Origin: Geothermobacter ehrlichii
Lineage (GTDB): Bacteria > Desulfobacterota > Desulfuromonadia > Desulfuromonadales > Geothermobacteraceae
Direction of reading: 5' to 3'
DNA length: 64,000 bases
Assembly (NCBI RefSeq): GCF_008124615.1
Contig: NZ_VNIB01000011.1
Location: forward strand, 50,406-114,405
Shown here: positions 8,093 through 14,682 of the stretch, piece by piece
Numbering within the stretch: position 1 is the first letter of the stretch
How the letters are laid out: each line of letters opens with the position of its first letter
Program-made: the position numbers and the translations under genes
Notes under the pieces: generated by a model
Told to the model about the DNA's origin: nothing
Databases searched by the model: none
Seen by the model: only the letters and a program-made list of their open reading frames with translations

Positions 8093-9595
8093 ATGCTTTC
8101 CAATCTTTTCGATATCCCGCTGCTCGGCCGGCTGCTCCGCGCGCGCTGGTTCTGGCGGCTGCTGCGGCTGGTCGCCCTGGTCCTGCTGCTGGCGATGATC
8201 GCCTGGGGCTGGCACCAGCACGCCATTCCCGGCGTCAGCACCCCCGATCCGCTGATGTACACCAACATCACCAACCACCTGTTCTGGGTCTGGTGGATCA
8301 TGGGCGTGGTCTTCGTCGCCCTGCTGCTCGGCCGCTTCTGGTGCGCCGTCTGCCCCCTCGGCTGGCTCAACGGCATCTTCGCCCGCCTCGGCCTGCGGCG
8401 GGAGCTGCCCGGCTGGCTGAACAACTACCTGCCGGTCACCCTGGCCCTGGTCGCCCTGCAGGTCGCCATCTACCTGCAGGCCACCCATCGCTACCCCGAC
8501 CTGACGGCACGCCTGCTGGCGCTGACGGTGGTGCTGGCCATCGTCTGCGGCCTGGTCTTCCGGCCGCGTGCCTTCTGCCGGCTGCTCTGCCCGGCCGGCG
8601 CCGTTTTCGGTCTCTACGCCCGGGTGGCTCCCTTCGAGCTGCGCACCCGCAACGACGGAACCTGCCCCTCCTGCAAGGGTCGGTTCTGCGTCAGCGGCGG
8701 CAGCTTCTGGCAACGCTTCAGCCTCGGCCGGATGGTCCTCTACTGGCATGCCCGCCGCGACGACTGCCCGATGGACCTGGTACCGGACGAGATCCGCGAC
8801 AGCCGCGACTGCACCTACTGCCTGCACTGCGTCAACAACTGTCCGAGCAACAGCATCCGGCTCGGCTTCCGCCGCTGGATGGCCGACATCGGCAAAGCGC
8901 CGCTGCCCGCCGACGAGGCCTTCTTCCTGGTCGTGCTCTTCGGCCTGCTGACCGCCAACTTCAGCAAGGTCTACGTCGATCTGCGCCAGGCCCTCCTCTG
9001 GCCGCCGCAGCAGGCCGCCCTGCTGCTTGGCTGGGGCGGCGACGGCTTCAATCTGCTGGCGGCCGTCTGGGTGGCCCTGCTGCTGCCGCTGCTGCTGTTG
9101 CTGCCGGCCTGGGCCATCTGGCGGCTGAGCGAGACCCGCGTGCAGGCGGGTGACGGGCTGCAGCCACAGCGCCCCGACACCCCGCCCTCGTCCGGGCCCG
9201 GTTTCTGGCACCGGCTCGGCTGGCTGACCCTGCCTCTGATTCCGCTGCTGCTGGCGGTGCACCTGGTCCTGGCGCTGGTGAAGATCAACGCCAAGGCCGG
9301 CTATCTACCCTTCGCGCTGCGCGACCCGTCCGGGGTGAAGAGTTTTCTGGCCATCAACGTGATGCAGACCATGAACCCGCCCGGCCTGCTGCTGCCGCTC
9401 GACCTGCTGAAGTGGCTCGTCCTGCTGGCCCTGGCCGGCGGCATCGCCGCCTCGCTCCACGCCGTCCGCCGCTGCCGCAGACAACTGCCGGCGGAACATT
9501 CGGAGGCTGGCTACACCCTCGCCGCCCTGACCGCCCTGCTCGTCCCGGCAGGCCTCTACATCGCAACGGTGATCCGATGGCTCTTCATCCGCTGA
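8093..9595 (+). CDS. NapH/CcoG-like membrane 4Fe-4S polyferredoxin
   Basis: A protein of 500 residues. ATG 8093 was chosen because a hydrophobic helix (LVALVLLLAMIAWGW) follows soon after. Several membrane helices carry the cysteine motifs of the NapH/NosR/CcoG group: FWCAVCPLGWLNG, FCRLLCPAGAVFGLYA, and CPSCKGRFC. A ferredoxin-type cluster motif CTYCLHCVNNCPSNSIRLG follows at about residues 242-260. The C-terminal 200 residues contain more membrane helices. Proteins of this type move electrons between the quinone pool and periplasmic partners. It sits between the heme- and HEAT-lipoproteins and a final lipoprotein, so it is the likely inner-membrane electron entry or exit point of this operon. 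Confidence 0.82.
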   Translation: MLSNLFDIPLLGRLLRARWFWRLLRLVALVLLLAMIAWGWHQHAIPGVSTPDPLMYTNITNHLFWVWWIMGVVFVALLLGRFWCAVCPLGWLNGIFARLGLRRELPGWLNNYLPVTLALVALQVAIYLQATHRYPDLTARLLALTVVLAIVCGLVFRPRAFCRLLCPAGAVFGLYARVAPFELRTRNDGTCPSCKGRFCVSGGSFWQRFSLGRMVLYWHARRDDCPMDLVPDEIRDSRDCTYCLHCVNNCPSNSIRLGFRRWMADIGKAPLPADEAFFLVVLFGLLTANFSKVYVDLRQALLWPPQQAALLLGWGGDGFNLLAAVWVALLLPLLLLLPAWAIWRLSETRVQAGDGLQPQRPDTPPSSGPGFWHRLGWLTLPLIPLLLAVHLVLALVKINAKAGYLPFALRDPSGVKSFLAINVMQTMNPPGLLLPLDLLKWLVLLALAGGIAASLHAVRRCRRQLPAEHSEAGYTLAALTALLVPAGLYIATVIRWLFIR

Positions 9596-10308
9596 CCCGA
9601 CCGCTTGTCCCGCTGCTGTTTCTGCTCCTTGTCGCCTGCAACCAGCAAACGGCCGAACCGGTCGAACCGGCCGCGGCAACCGGCGGTGACAGCCCCCCGA
9701 GGACCGAATCGGCAACCGAAGCCGAACAGCCATCCCGGCCGAAGCCGCCGGCGCCGCCACTGTTCGAAGACTTCGAGGGGCAACCGCGCATCTCCCTCTT
9801 TCCCCGCGCCGGGCAGGTGCGCCCGGACGAGAAGGATGAACTCTTCCCCTTCTGGCTCACCTACCTCGACCACCTGCGTCGCATCACCGGCGTCCTTCAG
9901 CTCGAAACCGACCAAGGCAGCAACCGGGTGTTCGCCTTCCGCGGCCTGAAGAACGTCGATTCCGTCGGCTACTTCTCCCCCATGGCCGTCGAGCCCGACA
10001 CCAGCTACCGGGTAAGTGTCCGCATCCGCACCGACCTGCCGCCCCAGAGCTGGGCAGGCATCGGCATCCAGGAGTTCGACCGCTTCCTCTGGATTCCTGA
10101 CCAGTTCGACAGCAAGCTCAAAAAAGAGCATCTGCTGGCCAGCCACGTCGGCTTCTCCCTGAACGGACGCAACGGCTGGGGCCGGCGGCAATTCACCTTC
10201 ACCACCGGTCCGAAAACCCGGATGATTCACCTGATCCTCTTCATCGACGGCCAGACGGATCGCAAGCCGGTGCTGTTCGACGACCTGACAATCGAACCGG
10301 TCGAGTGA
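9577..10308 (+). CDS. Lipoprotein of unknown function, carbohydrate-binding-like fold
   Basis: A protein of 243 residues starting MALHPLTRPLVPLLFLLLVAC; lipobox LVAC. After a Pro/Glu/Ala-rich linker (residues 22-65) comes a region beginning FEDFEGQPRISLFPRAGQVRPDEKDELFPFW and ending KPVLFDDLTIEPVE. That ending (buried hydrophobics then FDDLxIE) is usual for jelly-roll, galactose-binding-like or family-specific CBM domains. It overlaps the polyferredoxin gene by 19 bases and closes the operon. No enzyme motif is seen and the domain call is from pattern only. Confidence 0.65.
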   Translation: MALHPLTRPLVPLLFLLLVACNQQTAEPVEPAAATGGDSPPRTESATEAEQPSRPKPPAPPLFEDFEGQPRISLFPRAGQVRPDEKDELFPFWLTYLDHLRRITGVLQLETDQGSNRVFAFRGLKNVDSVGYFSPMAVEPDTSYRVSVRIRTDLPPQSWAGIGIQEFDRFLWIPDQFDSKLKKEHLLASHVGFSLNGRNGWGRRQFTFTTGPKTRMIHLILFIDGQTDRKPVLFDDLTIEPVE

Positions 10309-10573
10309 TTTCGTTCCACCACTGAGACACGGAGAGACAGAGGCAGAAAGAAGCAGCCCGCCCGCCCCGCTCTCTTCGACCCTCCGCATCGTGGACTCCC
10401 TCCTGACGGAGGACGGTCAGATCGGGATGAACTTGAAGGCTTCCCGTCCCTCGATTCCCGGGAAGGTGAGGTGAGCTGTCCGAAGACCTCTGCGCCCTCT
10501 CCTTCTCTGCGTCTCTCCGTTAAAAGCAGTTTTCTCCCGTGTTTGCTGCCCTGATACCATTTCCACAAGGCAT
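10309..10573. other. Intergenic tail with imperfect inverted GAGACACGGAGA-type repeat
   Basis: No gene is seen. At 10312-10343 the text is CCACTGAGACACGGAGAGAC and onwards; at about 10488-10520 a near complement appears (CTCTGCGTCTCTCCG), so the region could fold into a long imperfect hairpin. A similar tract (CTCTGCGTCTTCGCG) occurs at 14482-14500. These low-complexity 'gagacacggagaga' tracts are common between genes in this group and have no assigned function. Confidence 0.35.
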
Positions 10574-10614
10574 AAAAAAAGGCCGGGCCGGGAATCTCTT
10601 CCCGGCCCGGCCTT
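10574..10614 (-). terminator. Strong Rho-independent terminator after peptide gene 1
   Basis: A 16-base-pair, almost purely G/C stem (AAGGCCGGGCCGGGAA pairing with TTCCCGGCCCGGCCTT) with a four-base loop, followed on the minus strand by seven T. It begins eight bases after the TGA of the 18-residue peptide, ending the CRTAC1-peptide transcript. Confidence 0.85.
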
Positions 10615-10621
10615 GTCGTCG

Positions 10622-10678
10622 TCAGCAGGGATGAACGTTCCCGCTGCCAACCACACGCGGCTTGAGATATTTCTTCAT
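10622..10678 (-). CDS. 18-residue peptide 1 (VVGSGxVHPC family)
   Basis: An ORF of 19 codons encoding MKKYLKPRVVGSGNVHPC, with an excellent ribosome binding site (AAGGAGG, six bases before ATG) and a terminator right after the stop. It lies 62 bases downstream of the CRTAC1-type gene on the same strand. A second copy of the family is at 14588-14644 (MKRYSKPKVVGSGSVHPC). Thirteen of 18 residues are identical, and the identical residues use different codons at several positions (TAT/TAC, GTT/GTG, GGC/GGG, GTT/GTC), as expected if the peptide is translated and selected. There is no signal peptide. The length, basic start and Gly-Ser-Gly then Val-His-Pro-Cys end resemble a precursor of a modified peptide, but no maturase is seen in the window. 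Function unknown. Confidence 0.72.
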   Translation of the reverse strand: MKKYLKPRVVGSGNVHPC

Positions 10679-10740
10679 GCTCGCCTCCTTGTGGGGTTCA
10701 GGGTTAGTGACGACTCGAACGGTCTTTTCGACCCGCTTGC

Positions 10741-12237
10741 TTATTCCGCCTTGGCCAACTGGCGCTGTTCGACCGTCGCCGGTTCGATCAGCTCGATGGT
10801 CTGCCCAGTCTTGACGTTGTCCATCCGGGCCTGCAGGCCGCTGGGGAAGGTGGCGACCACGTCGTAGCGCCTGGAAGCATCGAGGCCGAAATGGGCGACC
10901 TTCGGGCTCTGGGCGCAGAAGCCGGTGGCGGAGCGGATTTCGCGCATCGCCTTCAGCTCTGTCTTGCCGGACTCGAAGACCTCCACCCGGGTACCGTAGG
11001 CATCACGGCTGGAGATGCTGCCGGTCACCTTCACCTTGAGCCAGTTGTTGTCATTCTGATTGTTCAGGTAGAGCTTGTTTTCGGCGCCCCAGTTGATCAC
11101 GTACAGGTCGAGGTCGCCGTCGTTGTCGATGTCGGCAAAAGCGGTGCCCTTGGTCCGCACCGTCTCGCACTTGAGCTGCGGCTGGCGGTCGGCGACGTTG
11201 ACGAAGTTCCCCTTGCCGTCGTTCAGGTAGAGCTGGTTGGCCAGCTTGCAGTCGCCTTCGTACAGGTCGAGGTCGCCGTCATGATCGACATCACCGAAGG
11301 TCGGGCCCTTGCCCCAGCCTTCGTGGGTGCCGGCGATCTTTTCGTTGGCGAGAGTGAAAACGCCCTTGCCGTCGTTCAGATAGAGATTGTTGGGACCGAC
11401 ATAGTTGGAGACGAAAAGGTCGAGGTCGCCGTCGTTGTCGATGTCGGCGAAGGCGGCGCCGAGCCCCCAGTTGGGATCTTCCACCCCGGCCTCGCTGGTG
11501 GCATCGCGGAAGGTGCCGTCGCCGTTGTTGATGTAGAGGCGGTTCTTCTCGCCGACCGGGTACTGGCCGTTGACCACGTAGAGGTCGACGTAATGGTCGC
11601 CATTGACATCGGCCCAGACCCCCATCCAGCTCCAGGAACGGTCGCCAACGCCCGCGACGTCGGTGACATCGGTGAAGGTGCCGTCACCGTTGTTGTGGAA
11701 GAGCACGTTCTTGGCGCCGACTCCGTAGTTGGCGCAGTAGAGGTCGAGGTAGCCGTCGTTGTCATAATCGGCCCAGGACGCACCGTAAGTAAAGGCCTTC
11801 AGGCCGACGCCGGCCTCCTCGGTGACATCGGTGAAGGTGCCGTCGCCGTTGTTGCGGAAGAGCCGGTTGGCTTCGATTTCATAGCGACCGCCGGTGGCCA
11901 GGTAGAGATCGACAAAGCCGTCGTTGTTGTAGTCGCCAAAGACGCTGCCCATGGCCAGACCGGGATAGTCGAGGCCCTCGCCGGCACGGGCGGTGATATC
12001 CTCGAACTTGCCGTTCCCCTTGTTCAGATAGAGATGGTTGGCGCCACCCTTGTTCGAAACGTACAGGTCGACCAGTCCGTCATTGTTGATGTCGCCGAAG
12101 GCGACTCCCTTGCCGAGACCGGCGTCGGCGACCCCCGCCTGGCTGCTGATGTCCACGAATTCCTGGGCCAGCACGAGCCCGGAACCCAGGCACAGCATCA
12201 ACGCGGCCAAAAGCACACACAACGTCTTTTTACCCAT
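10741..12237 (-). CDS. CRTAC1-family FG-GAP/VCBS repeat exported protein with ASPIC/UnbV domain
   Basis: A protein of 498 residues. ATG 12237 is chosen because AGGAGAGG precedes it and a signal peptide (MGKKTLCVLLAALMLCLGSG...LAQ) follows. About nine repeats of the FG-GAP/VCBS type fill residues 28-400, each with a calcium-binding loop such as DINNDGLVDLYV, DYNNDGFVDLYL and DIDNDGDLDLFV, predicting a seven- or eight-bladed propeller. The C-terminal 100 residues (NWLKVKVTGSISSRDAYGTRVEVF...ATFPSGL) match the ASPIC/UnbV domain. This pairing defines the CRTAC1 family; its bacterial role is unclear, probably extracellular binding or adhesion. It is followed by an 18-residue peptide gene and has a candidate sigma-54 promoter about 190 bases upstream. 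Confidence 0.88.
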   Translation of the reverse strand: MGKKTLCVLLAALMLCLGSGLVLAQEFVDISSQAGVADAGLGKGVAFGDINNDGLVDLYVSNKGGANHLYLNKGNGKFEDITARAGEGLDYPGLAMGSVFGDYNNDGFVDLYLATGGRYEIEANRLFRNNGDGTFTDVTEEAGVGLKAFTYGASWADYDNDGYLDLYCANYGVGAKNVLFHNNGDGTFTDVTDVAGVGDRSWSWMGVWADVNGDHYVDLYVVNGQYPVGEKNRLYINNGDGTFRDATSEAGVEDPNWGLGAAFADIDNDGDLDLFVSNYVGPNNLYLNDGKGVFTLANEKIAGTHEGWGKGPTFGDVDHDGDLDLYEGDCKLANQLYLNDGKGNFVNVADRQPQLKCETVRTKGTAFADIDNDGDLDLYVINWGAENKLYLNNQNDNNWLKVKVTGSISSRDAYGTRVEVFESGKTELKAMREIRSATGFCAQSPKVAHFGLDASRRYDVVATFPSGLQARMDNVKTGQTIELIEPATVEQRQLAKAE

Positions 12238-12832
12238 GCTTCCTCTCCTTTTCACCGACAGGTTTGTCTTCAAGGGGAAACCTGAAATGATCGTACAACA
12301 ACCGATTTTCTCGCTGCGCCCTGCGTAAGCGCAGCGCAACTAGCCTGATTTAAAGGAAAAACAGAACGACCGCTCCTGACTGCACAAAACCGGGCCCTCT
12401 GTTTTCATCATTCTGCTCCAAGATTAAATGCAAAAAACACGCCTGTCAAACCACTCCCGAACCCGTCCAGAACCTTCAGTCGACAGGAATGAATCACGGG
12501 ACGAGCATCGCCGACCTGCGGCCTGTCATGCATCCACAGACTTTCAACACCCGGTTACTTCTGGTATCGTCAACTCTGTTGGATGACTATAGTCGAACAT
12601 TGTCAAAGATTGCGCAAATCTTTTTCAGGTCGAGGCATGTTTATCGCAAATAGCAGCCGGGAATAAAGGACTCAGACACCCATCTTCCCGGCAACCTGAT
12701 ACGCTGCATTGATCTTTGGCGCCATACCGGACAGCTTTTCACCGTCCGAATCCGGTTGGCAGGCAAAAACCCGACCAATACATCGACATCCGCCACCTAC
12801 TGACCAAAATCTGTAGAAAGGGAATGCTCCAC
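12238..12832. other. Divergent intergenic region between CRTAC1 and TPR genes
   Basis: Nearly 600 bases without a supported gene. It holds the CRTAC1 ribosome binding site, a candidate minus-strand sigma-54 promoter at 12428-12444, and AT-rich stretches (for example 12590-12660) that may include the promoter of the rightward TPR gene. No tRNA, small RNA hairpin with terminator, or riboswitch consensus was recognised. Confidence 0.4.
12428..12444 (-). promoter_or_regulatory. Candidate sigma-54 (-24/-12) promoter for CRTAC1-peptide 1
   Basis: Read on the minus strand the site is AGGCGTGTTTTTTGCAT. It has the obligatory GG, ten bases, GC spacing and a full TTGCA -12 block; the -24 block matches the TGGCACG consensus at five of seven positions. 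It lies about 190 bases before the CRTAC1 start codon. A better example is at 33806-33822, in front of the cytochrome array. Confidence 0.45.
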
Positions 12833-14122
12833 ATGTGGTTCGCCCGACATATCCTGCTGCTGTCGATCCTTTTCCTTTTCACGCCTTCCGTGACCGTCGC
12901 CGCTACCTCACGGGCTCCGGCCTTGCTGACCGATCCGGTTGCCCCCGTTCTCTGCGAAACGGATACCGAGGCCTTGCTGACATGGCGCACATACCGCTCG
13001 GAGCATCCTACCCTGGTTCTGTTATCCAACAATCCGTTTCTCGAACCGATACCGGCTGCTGTCGTCGAAGACGCCCGCCATCTGGTTCTCACGGGCACTG
13101 CAGAGCAGGTTCGGAACCGAAGCGTCTATCCCTCGAGCAACCCACTACTTCTCCCCGGCATGGGGCTTTCAGCCGCCCTCGAATCAGGGCTTTTTTCGCA
13201 GGTCGTCTGGATTCTTCCTCTGGCCGAAGAAACCCCTCTGCCTGAACTTGCGGCCTTTAAGAAACAGTTGCGGGAACACCACGTCCTGAACGAAAAGGAA
13301 CTTGCCAGCCTGAAGCGGTCAGGCGACCATATCGCTGGCCAAGTCCGCAACACTCCCTTGCGTGTTTTCGCCTCCCACGCTCTTCCCGAACTTTCGGGCC
13401 CCCTGATCGTTCATTTCGATTTGAGTTATTTTTCTGCCCGTTACCGCAACGAAGTCAAAACCCCGATCTACCCCATGGTCGGCACCGAGCTGCAAAACTT
13501 GCGGGACAAACACTGGCCGGTACGGCAAGTCACCATTTCACAGAGCAACCTGCTCGGCAACGTCCCCCTCGGCATTCGTTTTCTCGGCCCCAATCTCGTG
13601 TCCCTGCTGAAAAAACCAGAGATGCTTGACAAGCCGTTGCCGAAAACCTGGAGAATGCGCGCCCAGGCCCTTTATCTTGAAAATTTCTTCAAAAAGGAAG
13701 AAATGCTCGAGCTTTTTCAAAAGATGGATAAACTCGTGCCTGACGATCCGGCTACGAAATACAGTCTGTACCAGGTTCTACGGCGCTTCAAGAACGGTAC
13801 CGCCGCCCTCGGACACCTGGCTGAAGCCGTGCGCCTGGATCCGATTTACGCGCTCGAATATTTCTCTCTCGCCGAAACGGCCATGAAGAAAAAACGGCCG
13901 GACGCGGCCCTGGAGATGCTCTCGCTGGCACAGGCTGCACAACCTGACAGTCCTTGGCCCTCGCTGAGCCAACTCGACATCCTGTGGCAGATAGGACACG
14001 ATCAGCCGATGTCCGTCATTCTGGATCGCCTGGACAAACTGCCCTGGTCCGAAGTGTACTATCCCGACATCCGGAAGCACCTGGACAACTACAGAAGAAA
14101 GTTGAATGAAAAATCCGAATAA
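12833..14122 (+). CDS. Exported TPR-containing protein of unknown function
   Basis: A protein of 429 residues from ATG 12833 (AAAGGGA upstream), starting with the signal MWFARHILLLSILFLFTPSVTVAA. Residues 25-270 form a domain I do not recognise; it includes TLVLLSNNPFLEPIP, a stretch IVHFDLSYFSARYRNEVKTPIYP and a predicted helix-rich end. Residues 280-425 look like TPR units (ALGHLAEAVRLDPIYALEYFSLAETAMKKKRPDAALEMLSLAQAAQPDSPWP). Base composition is visibly less GC-rich than in its neighbours, with runs such as GAAAATTTCTTCAAAAAGG. It lies between the two peptide-bearing units but on the opposite strand. An alternative start is ATG 12824. Confidence 0.7.
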   Translation: MWFARHILLLSILFLFTPSVTVAATSRAPALLTDPVAPVLCETDTEALLTWRTYRSEHPTLVLLSNNPFLEPIPAAVVEDARHLVLTGTAEQVRNRSVYPSSNPLLLPGMGLSAALESGLFSQVVWILPLAEETPLPELAAFKKQLREHHVLNEKELASLKRSGDHIAGQVRNTPLRVFASHALPELSGPLIVHFDLSYFSARYRNEVKTPIYPMVGTELQNLRDKHWPVRQVTISQSNLLGNVPLGIRFLGPNLVSLLKKPEMLDKPLPKTWRMRAQALYLENFFKKEEMLELFQKMDKLVPDDPATKYSLYQVLRRFKNGTAALGHLAEAVRLDPIYALEYFSLAETAMKKKRPDAALEMLSLAQAAQPDSPWPSLSQLDILWQIGHDQPMSVILDRLDKLPWSEVYYPDIRKHLDNYRRKLNEKSE

Positions 14123-14527
14123 ATGCAAAACTCAATGTCCCGAAAAACCATATCCACCACGGCGGACCCTTTTCAGTTACCGGCAACTCGGTTCGGGACA
14201 TCCAGACCAACAGCCTACTGTACAGCTGGCCGAACTGAACAGCCGGCGTTACTAATATCGCCGCCAGCGTTCATACCGTCTCAAGCTCCCACCCCGGCCG
14301 ACGCAATCTGCTCGACTTCGTGCGCCGCATTCGCTTCGGTCCGACTCACTCGCCTGGTTCACAGTGAAACGCCGACATGACAGGGCTGGCTTGCATTGCG
14401 TGAAATGGGACTGACGGTCGACTGACGATTCAGAGCTGCCATCCGAAGAAACACCGATTCACGGTCCCTCTCCACCTCTGCCACTCTGCGTCTTCGCGTC
14501 AAAGGCGTTATTCCGATACAGTCCAAA
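14123..14527. other. Intergenic region, nothing recognised
   Basis: Convergent region between the rightward TPR gene and the end of the leftward cytochrome array. Short open frames occur but lack ribosome binding sites and resemble nothing. A low-complexity CTCTGCGTCTTCGCG tract at about 14482-14500 is like the one near 10500. Confidence 0.4.
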
Positions 14528-14560
14528 ATGAAAAGGCCGGATCGATCGACCCGGCCTTTC
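14528..14560 (-). terminator. Terminator after peptide gene 2, end of cytochrome array
   Basis: Inverted repeat AAAGGCCGG...CCGGCCTTT with a ten-base loop that is itself partly palindromic (GATCGATC), followed on the minus strand by TTTTCATTTT. It lies about 30 bases beyond the stop of the second 18-residue peptide. Confidence 0.7.
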
Positions 14561-14587
14561 CACCTTCTTCATTTCCTCATTCTATCC

Positions 14588-14644
14588 TCAGCAGGGATGG
14601 ACGCTGCCGCTCCCCACCACTTTCGGCTTGCTGTAGCGTTTCAT
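14588..14644 (-). CDS. 18-residue peptide 2 (VVGSGxVHPC family)
   Basis: An ORF of 19 codons encoding MKRYSKPKVVGSGSVHPC, preceded by AAAAGGAG at a normal distance and starting 39 bases after the stop of the large multiheme protein gene on the same strand. It is the paralogue of the peptide at 10622-10678. Invariant between the two are Met1, Lys2, Tyr4, Lys6-Pro7, Val9-Val10-Gly11-Ser12-Gly13 and Val15-His16-Pro17-Cys18; positions 3 and 8 keep a basic residue. In both genes the last codons are TGC TGA; here GGA TAG follows. No leader, membrane segment or heme motif is present. A modified-peptide precursor is one possibility; function unknown. Confidence 0.72.
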   Translation of the reverse strand: MKRYSKPKVVGSGSVHPC

Positions 14645-14682
14645 GGTTTTTCTCCTTTTCGGCTCGTTTACCCTATCCGCTC

